Shown here: in pieces, positions 13,380-25,192 of the stretch
Position numbering within the stretch: the stretch's first letter is position 1
How the letters are laid out: the number at the start of each line of letters is the position of its first letter
NCBI GenBank assembly: GCA_920105625.2
Contig: OV050030.1
Coordinates: 77,217,400-77,281,399, forward strand
Origin: Clusia tigrina
Lineage: Eukaryota; Arthropoda; Insecta; Diptera; Clusiidae
Length of the DNA: 64,000 nt
Direction of reading: 5' to 3'
Translations under genes and position numbers: made by a program
Notes under the pieces: model-generated
Told to the model about the DNA's origin: nothing
Database searches by the model: none
Seen by the model: only the letters and a program-made list of their open reading frames with translations

Positions 13380-14161
13380 GTAATATGGGCCCAAACTCAC
13401 AACCGCTGTCTCCTCTCGTGCAATTAGTTTCCGTAAGTCCCATGGTTATCTATGAATTCAGGGAGGCCATGCGGGGGTTGACATTGTCCCTTATGGGGAA
13501 CAGTGTTCAGGGCCAGACTTCGAGCCGGAACTAATGGGGAGTTATCTCAACCCAACCTAAGTGGCCACGACTGTGGCTACGAGCTTCGAACGTATTGTGA
13601 GACCTGCCAGGTTTTAAAAGGACGGAAGAAGTAGCGAATCTTTCTGGAAGCCATTTCAGCAAGATTTCACTCCGCCTACTGAGGTAACAGGGATCCACTA
13701 CTCCAGCCCAGTGTCGTCTGCTTCCTTTCCAGTATACCATAATCAGAATCTTACTGGATTCAATCCTGATAGCCCTAAGGCCGGCATTCGTACTTTAAAC
13801 AGCCGCTCCTAACATGGAGAACAGACGCTGACCAGTGATACCACTCATTTTGTGTCCGTTGCTCCTGGATTTTTAAGTACACAATGCGAGTGCAAAGTGA
13901 AGGGGACACATACTTCAAAAGAGGCGGTGTCAACTCGCCACTGTCACGGGAATTTCAACGGACTTGCTAGCTTTTTTACCGCGTCCTCAGATTCCCGCCG
14001 CTCCTCGTCGGGGATTGCTTATTTGTCAGAGACTTATTCACAACTAACCTGCTACTACAGGTCTTTCGGCTATCCGCGACCTGCCGACCCCTCCGGTAGC
14101 TTAGAGCCCAGCTATCGTGTCTGATCGGGTTTTACTACTCGAAAGTAGCAGCCAAACAGAA
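13380..14161 (-). other. 5' UTR of the R1-clade LINE
   Basis: About 780 bp from the 5' end of the element (abutting the right target-site duplication) to the ORF1 ATG. Moderately GC-rich; no long plausible ORF. An internal promoter would be expected here by analogy with other LINEs, but I recognise no specific site. Confidence 0.7.
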
Positions 14162-14175
14162 CACCCGTTGATAGG
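14162..14175. repeat. Target-site duplication, right copy (CACCCGTTGATAGG)
   Basis: Second copy of the 14-mer at 8555-8568. It is followed directly by TAGGACAGGCTGTTTGTTGC, which continues the interrupted jockey ORF2 as in the copy at 28.6 kb. Confidence 0.9.
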
Positions 14176-14697
14176 TAGGACAGGCTGTTTGTTGCTTAGC
14201 TTTATATAGGTTACGACCTCTAGGAGTTATTATTCTAAACCCCTATTGCGGATGTTTAGCATTATAATCACCCCCAGCGATGAATCTTCATCCGAGGGAG
14301 TTATAAAAGTCATGGAACTGCTCGCAGTTAGCTGGATGGTTGGGACAACAATATACGGCTGCTGATTGTTATGGGGCCTTTATAATCATCAATTATTATA
14401 ATCGTTGATTGTAGGTATTTTCTTTGATAAACATCGTGCTCCACGTATCCAATACTGGTACAAATAACTACAGCAGTTCCCTCACGCTCAATGCCAGCCG
14501 AGTGTTTTGTTGAGTATACGTAATATTGCAAAATTTTTGCGTAATTTTTTATAATACTTTTTTTCATCCTTTTATAATGGGTTTCAGATATCAGTATAAT
14601 ATCAATGTTTTTGTCTACTAAGAAAGCTGATATTTCATGGATATGACGGATGAAGCCATTGGCATTCCAGGTTGCTACTTTTAGTGATTTATTGGTT
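14176..14697 (-). pseudogene. Jockey ORF2 remnant: endonuclease N-terminus
   Basis: Minus-strand sequence parallel to the start of the ORF2 at 28123: ATWNANGF..HIHEISAFL, LISETHYKRM, GTAVVICTSIGYVEHDVYQRK and STIIIIDDYKGPITI. Frameshifts interrupt it, and the position equivalent to the ATG reads ACC instead (near 14696). It joins the piece ending at 8568 across the R1-clade insertion. Confidence 0.85.
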
Positions 14698-15121
14698 TGG
14701 ACATGTTTGCTACAACTGTGGTTAGTAGGTTAAGAAGTGTACTCACTTCTCCCATCAATGTTTTAAGCATGCTTTTAGCTGAGTCATATCCCCATTGAGT
14801 TGTGCACACATCAAACGTCTTGTGCGACGAGTTTGCGGGAACATGCGGAACTAAGGTGGGTTCTTGCTTTAGAGAAGCGAACCTGTTTGAGCTATTTAAG
14901 AAAGGTACTGCGAGCCAGTAGTTATCCAGTTTGCATTGTTTTGGAGTCGGACGCTATGCTCCGCCTGTGTTAGATCTATTCCTCTTTGAGCTAGATGCAT
15001 TCTGCCATGTTCCAGAAGCCTCAACTCTCAATATTACTCATTACCTTCGCTTTTTTCAGTCTCTGCCATACTGCACTGATCACAACATGTATTTGAGGCG
15101 CTTGCTTCCGCTTGTGGATAA
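14698..15121 (-). pseudogene. Jockey ORF1 remnant and 5' end
   Basis: Matches the ORF1 region at 27217-28126 on the opposite strand in two blocks. One is the N-terminal block (WQNAS, KRNRS, LDNYWL, SSNRFASL near 14890-15000). The other is the last about 30 codons (MLKTLMGEVSTLLNLLTTVVANMSK near 14705-14790). Everything between, including the conserved gag core, is deleted. Similarity continues into the 5' UTR up to about 15121 (CCACAAGCGGAAGCAAGCGCC on the minus strand). Confidence 0.75.
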
Positions 15122-15395
15122 ATATTTTTGGGTCCTCTTTGGTGGAGCGGATAACATTCATCCTACTAATTGTAGGGGAGGCTTAAGGAAGAAAACCTTA
15201 GTGCATACACAAACCAAATATACTGAGTTTACAAAATTCCTAATTATGTCAATCAGACAGCTGTTGTGAGGCAAATACTGTTGTTTGTATTTGCCGTTCA
15301 CTCACTGAGATTTTGAGTTTTCAAGGTAATAAACAAATTAACTTATTTTAACTGTTTAGTTTGAGTGGAAATTGATTTAATAAAAATGTGATTCA
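15122..15395. other. Unassigned spacer between two LINEs
   Basis: No coding signal or repeat structure recognised between the 5' end of the jockey copy and the point where LOA-like RT similarity stops. Confidence 0.3.
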
Positions 15396-17113
15396 CTTTT
15401 TTGCACCTGAGGAACGCTCCCGTAATGGCGTTCGCATTTATGTTGTTGAAGGCGCCTTCTATGTCAATGAACGCCGCTAGTGCGAAATCTTTCTGCTGAA
15501 TGGCTTTTTCCACTATACCAATAAGTACGTGTAACGCCGTGTCTGTCCATTTGCCCTTCGTGTATGCATGTTGTGCCGAGGAGATTCTACCAGTTGGTAT
15601 AGCATCCATCAATCTCTCCAGTGTTTTTAGGAGGAAAGATGTGAGGCTGATTGGTCTGAAGTCGTTCGGATTTACATGAGAAGACCTGCCTGCCTTGGGT
15701 ATGAAGGAAACCTTCGTTTCTCTCCAGCTCAGCGGAATATAGCCCATGTTAAGACAGCTTCTATTTGCAGTCACAACCCAGGGCGTAATTATGTCCCGTG
15801 ATTGTTGCAGTTCAGCTGGATAAATTCCATTCGGACCCGGAGATTTATATGGACCAAAGGTGTTAATGGCCCACTTAACTTTCGCGACTGTAACTATCGC
15901 ATTCCCTATCGCAGACTGCCTGCCCCTAGGTGTCGGGTTATCACCGCCCACTGTGCTACTGCCTGGAAAATGCGTATCTAAGAGAAGAGCCAAAGATTCC
16001 TCGCTCGATTCACTCCACACATCACCCGGACTTTGAAGGTAGCCCAGGTTGTGTAGTGTCATCGCTAGGATTCTTCTTAGTCTAGCTGCTTCCGATGTTT
16101 CATCCACATCCCTACAATAATTTTGCCAGGACTGTCGCTGCGCAGTTCTGGTTGCTTTCTTGTAAATTTTTAGCTCAGCCTTGTAGGCTTCCCAGTCCGC
16201 GGGCAGACCCGAAGTTTTGGCCCTGTTAAATAACCGCTCATTGGACTTCCGGAGAAGGCCTAGATCCATTGACCACCAAGGTGGTTTGTTCTTGCCTCTC
16301 AGTTTTACAGCCGGGCGTGTCAGTGAAGTATTCAGGGCCGTGGTTACCTGATTGATCAGCTCGTATACTTCCACAGGGTTTGTGGGATCAGACGGGGGAT
16401 TTATTGGCAGCGAGGCCCTGAGAGTTTTCCTATACTTCCCCCAGTCCGTTCTCCGTATATTTCTAAAGGTCTTAACTGGAGCTCGTGGGAAGTTCACTTC
16501 GTATTCTATATAGCGATGGTCAGAGTACGAATTTTCATTCGACACTCTCCACCTTTTTATATTGTTAGCGAAGTTATCGAAGGTCAGGGTAATATCTAAC
16601 ACTTCCCTTCTATTTTGTGTTATAAACGTCGGCTCTGAGCCTAAATTTACGACACTATGCTTATTCTCTATAATGAAGTCTAAAACTGACTCACCTCTTG
16701 CGTTAGTGTTCGAACTTCCCCACGTTTACGTCACTGGAGACAACTAAGTTCCTTTCGGCTGCGGCTGCCTCCATGACCGATGTCCGAACCTCCTCCGGTG
16801 GAACGTCCTTGTCATTAGGCATATATGTGGAGGCTACCCAGAGACTGCTATTGTGCAGATCAATGCTTGCCGCCACCGTATCGCCATTACTTAACTGTGG
16901 GAGCAAAAAGATGTTAATGTTATCCTTTGCTACTATACAAGCACGAGGCTCTCCTGTGCTCTGAGCGGCTATCATCTTGAAGCCTCTCATCTTCAAACCG
17001 CAGATTTTATTGCCGCATATCTACGGCTCTTGGATGAGGCCCACGTTAAAACCACCGGAACCCAGGCGGACCATCAAGTTCGCAGAGGCGAGTTTACAAT
17101 GGTGGAAGTTCAT
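15396..17113 (-). pseudogene. LOA-like LINE ORF2: endonuclease and partial reverse transcriptase, 3'-truncated
   Basis: The minus-strand frame starts near 17113 (MNFHHCKLASANL, then GLIQEP). It has an endonuclease with SSLWVASTYMP and VVSSDVN, then NSYSDHRYIEYE, and a linker with KPPWWS. The RT N-terminal half follows: YKSPGPNGIYPAEL, WRETKVSFIPKAGR, NDFRPISLTSFLLKTLERL and LAAFIDIEGAFNN. Similarity ends at about 15396, just after the first RT Asp, so the GVPQG and YADD boxes and any RNase H are absent. A premature TAG near 17017 and a frameshift near 16650-16710 break the endonuclease. The DFRPISLTSFLLKTLERL signature is typical of LOA/Bilbo-like elements; clade given with reserve. Confidence 0.8.
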
Positions 17114-18513
17114 TTGGATCAGCTTCATAAGAATCTGTCCTTCTTACCTCCACCATCGTAACGTCCGCGTCCTCCTCTTCTTCGGTGTAGTCAAGAAGGT
17201 CGTCCTCCTCAAAGAGCTGCCCGACGCCGGTCAGCTGCTCTGAGTCAGTCTACCTTTGGCTGCTGGACAACCCTTCTTCACCACCGCCAGCCTCACTAGC
17301 CTTGTCACCCTCTATCTCCTCCGGTTCCAAAACTTGCTCGTCGCTGCGGTAGATCCGAACGGTCGCGTCAACGAACCCGAACCTGACTACCCCTTTTCTC
17401 TCTGCCAGTGGGGCAAGGGACTCAGAGTTGAGTATCAGCAACACCTGCATCCTACCTTCCACTGGCTCCTCGAGTTTCGCTACCTTCCAATAATGGGTTG
17501 GCAGCTCTCTGTTACACGATCTAAAGATCGCCTCTATTTTCTCCGGTTCAGCTGGCTTAGCCGGGATCCAAACCCGGGCTCTGGGTCTGCTGGAAACTTC
17601 TTCCCTGCTGACGGCCTCGAGCTTGGCTCCGGGTCAAATCTCGCCAACTTTGCTTACCGCGATCTTGTAAAGGTTGGCTGACCTGCTGTCATCGCATGCG
17701 ATAAGCTTGGCCCTGCACTGATACCAGCCCGCATCGTGACAGAAAGTGGGTCCAGGGTTTTCCTCTAAGACTTGGAGGTAGACTTCGGCAATCGCTTGCT
17801 CCACCCACCTCCACTTCTCTTTGGGTGTGACCCCTTCCTCCTCCTTCCGGTCAATGATGGCCAGCATCTCACCCCCACCTTTGACAACTTCGCTGTAGGA
17901 TGGGTATTTCTGGCCGCCAACTTTTTGCCTTTTAGCGACCTCACCCGCCTCTTCAACCGAACGTTACCTCTTTGGGGCTGTACCCGCCGGTTTGCCCAAG
18001 CCGGATAGGACACCCCTTGCCCACTCTACCGATTTGGCCTGCTCATCATTGAGCTGACCAGTTGGTAGAGTTTCGTATTTTGTCAATACCTTGAAGGCCG
18101 CCTTCTTTTCGTAAAAGCCTGCTTTGACGGACGAAAGGGTTTAAACGACCCCCACCTGGCCTACCCTAGCAACCTTCTTTGAGCTGCTGGGCCCCTATAC
18201 TGTCGATAGATCCCCGGGGGAGCCCCCCGCCCCCTGACCGCAGTCAGCGTTTGGCTTTTAGTACCCCCTCCGGGTTTCTTCCTTCAGCACCCCTCTGAAA
18301 GAGACGAGAGACCGGTTTTCCCAAGCCTCCCCGTCCCCTGCTACCAGCACTCGTGCTGGGACCAGCCCTAACGTTTAAGCCCCCTCTGCCTCCTGCTGCT
18401 ATCGATCTCTCTGCCTCCCTTGCTTTAGCGGTAGATAGGATCGCCTCTGTCGGTTTTTTGAGAGGACCGCCCTCCATTGGTTTTGGTTTTGAGTGTATTT
18501 GGTTGAATAACAT
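17114..18513 (-). pseudogene. LOA-like LINE ORF1 (gag-like)
   Basis: Minus-strand pieces in at least three frames. The start is MLFNQIHSKPKPMEGGPLKK near 18513, with a Gly/Arg/Ser-rich stretch. A middle block (LAIIDRKEEEGVTPKEKWRW ... NPGPTFCHDAGWYQC ... DSRSANLYKIAVSKVGE, 17634-17867) and an acidic block near 17300 follow. The middle block, with a Trp pair and a CDDMGW-like motif, recurs in ORF1 of LOA-type elements. GC-rich compared with its surroundings; several frameshifts. It precedes ORF2 at the expected place. Confidence 0.65.
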
Positions 18514-18514
18514 A

Positions 18515-19360
18515 CGAGGTATGATAAAAAAATAACCGTTATTTTCAAAAAGTATTTATTTATTCATCAACAACTATCTTGTCCCCTTCAAAGTAATTCC
18601 CCTCAGATATGAAACACTTCTGAAACGCTTTTTTTGGTATCGCCAACAGCTCCTGTTTCGATTTTCTTTTATATCCTCAATCGTAGCAAAACGCTTTCCT
18701 TTCATCGGTGTCTTCAGTTTTGGAAAGAGGAAAAAGTCAGCGGGGGCCAAGTCCGGTGAATACGGTGGTTGAGGCATGATAACGGTTTTGTTTTTGTCCT
18801 GATCGATGTCCATGCGACGTTGTTTTTGCTCAAAATTTAGCAATTTTGGAACAATCTTCGTTTCATGCCTAAAACATCCGTAAAAATTGCTTGGCATGAA
18901 CCGAACGATATGCCAACATCATCAGCAACCTCTCTGATAGTGATTCGACGATTATCCAAAATCATTTTCTTCACTGCGTCAATGTTTTCATCGGTTGTTG
19001 ACGTGCTCGGGCGACCAGGACGAGCATCGTCATTGACATCTTCTCGGCCTTCCTTAAACCGGTTATACCACAATTGAACTTGTGTTCAAATTCATTTCAA
19101 ATATCCTTACGCAATTAATTTCATTTTTTACACAAAACTGAATACAGTTTCTTTGATCCATTTTTCCGAATAGTACAAAATCGAAGAGCACACCAAAATA
19201 CGACTAACCTTTTTATATGTCAAAAACAAACTGACACTCCAAAATGGTTGGTATTGCCAACATATATAACAGGACATGTGTACCAACATAACAGAAAAAA
19301 AATGCGAACATCGAACATACGTAACTCACGAAATTTGAAAATAACGGTTCTCACACCTCG
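18515..19360 (-). mobile_element. Mariner, deletion derivative (copy 1)
   Basis: 846 bp with mariner inverted ends (CGAGGTATGATAAAAAAATA left; TCACACCTCG right) flanked by TA at 18513-18514 and 19361-19362. The minus strand encodes WYNRFKEGREDVNDDARPGR, NRRITIREVADDVGIS and PPYSPDLAPADFFLFPKLK. The transposase centre with the first two catalytic Asp residues is deleted (junction near 18800), as is a short block near 19085. It lies in what looks like the 5' UTR of the LOA-like LINE. Same family as the copies at 48326 and 60060, but with its own deletion ends. Confidence 0.9.
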
Positions 19361-19362
19361 TA

Positions 19363-19650
19363 TGTGGTCCCACGAGTATCGGACAAGAGAGGTCCGCTCG
19401 CGCAGAGCTCCGTGTGCGCAGGTAAGGCTAGATAGAACCAGAGGACGCCAAGTATCCGGAGCACTCCGTTAGAGACTGGGCTATTTTTTTGACCTGGGTC
19501 CCCAGCCAGGCTGAGCATCGGCACGGGTCGTATGACATCGTGCTCCAACCCAGAGGTTTTTTATAGAGGTTTGCTCCTCCACACCCTGTATCCGGGGAGG
19601 TGTTTATTGACTCCTCAGTCTAGATCCGTAATGTTCTGTTATAAATAGTA
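19363..19650 (-). other. Probable 5' UTR of LOA-like LINE, beyond the mariner insertion
   Basis: GC-richer than the DNA to its right and continuous with the LOA-like ORF1 flank if the mariner is removed. I see no ORF. The right border, where AT-rich Pcf11 flank begins, is a judgement by composition. Confidence 0.35.
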
Positions 19651-20550
19651 GGGTTACCTCGGGCAGTATGTGACTCTTCGCCACGCACTATCGGTCTAGA
19701 TGGAATAGAGGCTAATGTTCCTAGAACTATAATCGCATATTCCCATCCTGCGAAAATTTACGTTTGAAGCCATTAACATCCGAAATTAAATGGGCAAAAG
19801 CTCAATTTTAGTGTTGCAGGCAGTTCGAGATGCGGACATACAAAATATAGGCTACAACTGCGAAGAAACAACCCAATATTCTTTTTTAGAAAATATGTAT
19901 ATTAGCAGCGGACGTGTTTGAGAAAAATATGTCCCCTGCTGATAAAATCTACATGTGTTTGTGGGGATGTAAAATAAAAATATTTTTCATTCATCGAATT
20001 CATTTTATTTAAAATATTAGCCTAAATTACAACAATAAATTTTTGCTTTAGTTAAGACAAGTTTGAAAAAAAAAATTAAGATTAGATAATTTCATTTTCA
20101 TTTTATTCATAGAAATTGGAAATATATTATCAATAATTGTTAAGTTACGTACAATATTATCACATTTGTACGTGGCTGTATGAACTATTATTTATGTTTA
20201 TATTTTACTATATCAGGGGTATGCTTGATGCATAGTATGGGTCATGTGACAATATGTTTAAAAATGTTAATAAATATAAAAAAAATGCCGATTTGTCACA
20301 CACGTACAAACTAAAGTGAAAAAACTCGAAGAAAATAAAACAGCATTTGAAACAATTGTTTTCTAAAATCAATTGTATAAAAGAATCGCCATCCACAAGA
20401 AAAAATGTAATTCTTTGACAGTCTAAAACTAGAAAATTTTTAAAACTAATCAACGACTGATGCCGTCATATACCAGTGCAGGAATAACCAATGTCGTAGT
20501 CCCAGTGCATTTCAGGCATCATAACAAACTATTGCCAACCAACTTTTTCT
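19651..20550 (-). other. 3' flank and probable 3' UTR of Pcf11
   Basis: AT-rich, no convincing ORF. On the minus strand AATAAA-type signals occur about 440-550 bp after the stop codon (TTTATT on + at 20102-20107 and 20004-20009). Either could end the Pcf11 transcript; I cannot choose between them. Confidence 0.35.
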
Positions 20551-21278
20551 TTACATAATAGAGCACAATCCCGAGGTTTCTACACCACACTCGATTTTCT
20601 TCGATTTCTTCAGTGCTACTTTCTGCAATGAAGGCTTTAGATCATATTTTATTGCTGCTTCGATGGGCGGCATCAGTTGGCCTGCTAAAGTAGCTGCCGG
20701 TATGTAAGACCGGTGTCGGGAGTTTGACAACGTATTTCCATAGCTACCTATTACTGAAATATTACTTACAATGGGGTCAATGATAGAAGGTATACTCCCG
20801 TTGGCAATAGAGTTGTCTTTAACCGGAGCAGTATTGCTATTTGATGTTGTACTACTGGGAATGGTGCTGATTGTTCCACCGCCGCACAGTACCGGTATAT
20901 TGGAAACAGCGGATATACCCCCAGGAGAGTGAAGATCTGCACTAACTGAGATTAAATCATGTGAATTACCGATATTCATATTATTTGTGGTTGATGTCAT
21001 AGTGGTTGTTGTTGATGCACTACAACTATTTGTAGATACAATATTCTTGGTAATATTTATTTTAATTTTATTAACTAAGCTAGCCATATGTATTGCCGGC
21101 GTTGGACCAGTTGTCGATAAGTTGTGTTCATCTTCTGGCTCCAAATTACCATCCTCTGATAGTTTGGGGAGCTTATCTGAAACTCTCGGCAATTCAATAT
21201 TTGCCTGATGAGTTGCTATTGACTTAGGAGTCGCCACTGCCACTATATGCAACTCTTCAATATTTTCATTTGGTGTCT
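20551..21278 (-). CDS. Pcf11: Pcf11 exon 11 (C-terminal, stop TAA at 20551)
   Basis: Starts after ...GCAAAAG and completes a Glu codon with the previous exon. It encodes TPNENIEELHIVAVATPKS, a Ser/Thr/Asn-rich low-complexity stretch, then LAGQLMPPIEAAIKYDLKPS and the terminal GVETSGLCSIM, the conserved tail of animal Pcf11. Confidence 0.9.
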
Positions 21279-24200
21279 CTTTTGCAACAATAATAAAAAA
21301 AAACATTACTTTTTTAAAGAAAAACGTGTAAAAATTGTATGATTACTTACCACTGATGGGTATTGATATTGGTGCTTCTGGCATTACAAGCACCGTGCCA
21401 ACATCTTCAAAACCATCATCGTCGTCATAATCATCCTTTGGTTCTTCTTTTATTTTCAAGTTCATATAAGACAAGGTGTCATCCCGGTCGAGTAGCTTCT
21501 TCTCCTCATACATATCCAAGTCTGTGAAAGGTATATGCGGTTCCTGAATTTCGACGTCAAGTTCATAAGTTTCTTTAATTCCATATTCTTCAATTGTCTG
21601 GATGACACCTTTATTCTCTTCTATGTCTTCACGAGTAATATTTATAGGTACGTATTCCTCATCGTCCACAATTTCTGTTATCGAAGGTTCCTCATTCGGC
21701 AAAACGATAACGTCATCATCATCTTCTTCACCAATAATAAATGAAGTCTTTGCATCTGCTAAAGAAATAAAGTATTGTACGAATTTATTCGAAAATTACG
21801 ACTGATTAATTACCATCCTTATCATCACCTTCAATTTTAATAATAATGTCCATAGCATTATCGTCATTTCCGTTAACTATTTTATTTACAAGTTCATATT
21901 TCCCCTCGACAGATTTAGATGGATTTAATGAAGCCTGAAAACAATAAGCACAATTTTTATTTTATAACCTCAGCAAATAAATATGATTACTAACCTTGTA
22001 ATCTTCGTAACACAGAGGGTGATAAATTTTTCCGTTAAGGCTAATTGCTGATCGGAAGTGCCATTCTTCTAGTTCCTCATTATAGAATTGATCAAATTTT
22101 TCCTGACACATATCACACATACGATCAACGTCTTCAGGGCCGGCTGCACAAGTCGGTATTGGGGAATTACTTAACCTTTGGTTCGAGACGTCATCAATCG
22201 AATCCAAATCGGTTTGTTGAGACTCAAAAATGTTTTTCTCGCGTTCCTCAAGGTCCTCAACCTCTTCATACTGACCCCAATCAGCAATATCATAGTACCA
22301 TTTCCGAGAGTGAGCTTTTCGAGAAGAATCCCGCTCTCGTCGATTCTGGCGAAAGTGCCAGTCTAAATGTTGGCTGTATTTTATTGTCAGTTCCGGCGGA
22401 AAGCGTACTCCACAACTGCTACATTGCATACCTGAATATATACTGGACACAATGGAAACCTGACGTGTTTTAATTGCTTCTTGTGTGGATAGATCTACTG
22501 CCCGCACAGTTTCTTGCGCGGAATCCTCTAAGTTAGGTTGCACCGCAGACACCAAAACGTCATTAGTCATTTTACTATTAACTCGGTCATCTGCTCTTGA
22601 TACTTGTGCTGTACTGCTCAATATGCCTGACGACACCAATTTTTGAAATAATTCATCAATGTTAATATTGTTCAATGGAGCAAGGGGTAATATAGGACTG
22701 GTGGAAGAGGTAGTGTCAGTCGCCGTAAGGGATGCAGTCGTAACTGGTAACTTCACCTTGTTTTCTTCTAACTTGAGATTCAACTTCTGTAAAGTTGTCA
22801 AAGTTGAGCTTATTACTACTGAATCCTCCATGTTGGGGGCACTACTGGTTAACTCATCTTTTACGCTTTCTGAAGGTTCGATTTTTATATAGATCATGTT
22901 CTTTATGTGGACTTTCCCAGGAACTATACCTTGAGGAAGAGCTCCAAACCGAATAAAATATTTACTATTGCCCAACGTAAGACTTTGAGGAAGACCACCA
23001 TAGTCGACAGTAGTAGCAATTCCATCAAGCAACACAGTGAGCAGATTATCTGCAAACTGGATTGTGTGCTCCTTTAACCCAAGGAAAAATGTTTGAATTC
23101 TTGCGTCCAAAAATAGTGGAATTATAATATGAGCATCCACAATCATATTGATTTTACCAACAACCAAATCCCTTCGCAATGAACCGATATTTACCTGAGG
23201 TGGGGGACCTTCAGCTTTCAAAACGTGGACTTTTTTCTTCAAAGGAATGGATACTGCAGGACCGCCGAAATAAATCTCATACCAATGTTCATCAATGAAT
23301 AGCTCCCGCGATGGAAAGCCAAAACGAACACTATGAGACTGCCCGTCTATAATAACTGACTTATAATCGTCATTAAATTGAAGAGTAATCGGTTCCTGAT
23401 TATCTATAAAGATTGTACGTTGCCCCGGCTTAAAAATTATTTGACGTGGTTGGTCCACCTCCATAAAAATAATAGCCACATCATCGTAAAAACGTATTTC
23501 TTTGGCTACTCCGTCTATATTAACGGTTCGTACAAGATTCTCTTGTGGATTATCTATTGAATTACATGCTTTATTTATTAAAGCAGCTGCATCTGGTCTT
23601 GCAGATAAAGTTACGATTGGTGGTTGCGGAGGTGGGGGAATATTGCCGCCAACTAAGTGCATTGGATTAACAAATGGTGGTGGAATACGCATACTAGCAC
23701 ACAGTTGCCATGGAATTTGTGGTAACCGTAGATTTGGATTGGGTAATGGTGGAAGAGGTGGGTGTGGTACAGTTCCCCGGAAACCAACACCTCGTTTATT
23801 TGTTGGACCAGATAGCCAAAGTCTTTGAGGAGGTTTGATACCAGATGTCACATGATTAATAGAGTCAACACGATCGCCCCACTTAGATGATTTAGTACGC
23901 TTTTCCTTATTCTGTTTTCCTTTACACACATGCCTGGCGGTATTCGTGTCATTTTCATCTGGATTGAAAGCCGAATTACCGTCAAAGTTGTCGTCGGACC
24001 GAAGCAAATGCACGGTTCTGTGATCACAGAGTTTAACTTTGTCTTTTGTTAATTTTGGAATGCGCTTTTTCAAAATAGCATCGCGTGCAGCCATACGTTC
24101 TGCCTCAATACAGTTTTCTTCATCGTGAGAGGACTGCTTTGTTCTGATAGACTCTCGTCGTTTTGCCTCTTTTAACTTATTAGTCTCATTTATTGACATA

Positions 24201-25120
24201 ACTGTTTGTAAAAGATTTCTATATTGATCTTGATTAATGGAATTTGTTTCCAGCAGTTCTTGTGCTTGTGCGATAATAGTGCGTATTTTGTCATCATTAG
24301 CTTCTTGAGAATCATCATTCGAATTAAGTTCAGATAATTTTAAACTATCAGTAAGTTCTTTCTTGGATTCTGTAAAAGATACGAAGTTTTATTTGTTTTA
24401 TACTATATATATGCAAAAGAGAGCAGCAGCGAATAGTCAGTCAGTGGTAATAACCCGTCGGGTGCAGTCGATACAAGTTACAATTGTTTAAGTTGCCAAA
24501 TTGCCACGCACGTCGTCGTCATCGTTATGATTAAAGTTATAATTATATTCGTTATTATTATTACGCCGTTATTAAATACTTTATTATTATCACTTTACTA
24601 TTAAATACTGTTACATTTTGGGGTCCAACCAAACTAAACAAGAGTTTTGCGCCGAAATTTAACAAACTATAAACGACAAGTAACAGTAAACGCTTCGTTG
24701 TCAAATATTGAGAGAGCAGAAGTGGTGAAACAAACGTTACGTCACAATATAAGCACGGGATCGTAGTTAGAGAGAACAAAGAAGATAGAAGGAGAGAAAG
24801 GGCATAAAGTCAAAATGGAAGAAATGGAGGAAAAAATTAATGAAAAAAACAAAAGCGTGCAACAACTTATCAAACTGATCGCACTGAAAATAAGAGCAGA
24901 CGAGATCGGATCTCAGTAGAAAGCTTTCCAAAAAGCGTTTTGCTACGATTGAGGAGATAAAAGAAATATCGAAACAGGAGCTGTTGGCGATACCAAAAAA
25001 AGCGTTTCAGAAGTGTTTCGAGGATTGGAAAAAACGCTGGCATAAGTGTATTATATCTGAGGGGAATTACTTTGAAGGGGACAAGATAGTTGTTGATGAA
25101 TAAATAAAGACTTAATTTTT

Positions 25121-25192
<72 letters not shown>

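Larger units (their letters stand above)
8569..14161 (-). mobile_element. Nearly full-length R1-clade LINE
   Basis: A 5.6-kb minus-strand non-LTR retrotransposon in the order 5' UTR (14161-13380), ORF1 gag (13379-11787), ORF2 endonuclease/RT (11790-8764), 3' UTR (8763-8614) and a 45-nt poly(A) (T run 8569-8613). It is flanked by the 14-bp duplication CACCCGTTGATAGG. The clade call rests on the ORF2 start MRIVQLNLNRCAAAQDLL, the zinc-knuckle ORF1, the ATGA overlap of the ORFs and the HGCFKEYLHEY...CPSCP...H C-terminus. The host site here is another LINE, not 28S rDNA. Only one nonsense codon breaks it, so the insertion looks young. Confidence 0.9.

Noticed and set aside
13852..14124. 90-codon plus-strand frame
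   Set aside because: Lies in the 5' UTR of the minus-strand R1-clade LINE; no domain and no support.
17256..18008. Plus-strand frames of 141 and 78 codons
   Set aside because: Shadows of the GC-rich LOA-like ORF1 on the minus strand.
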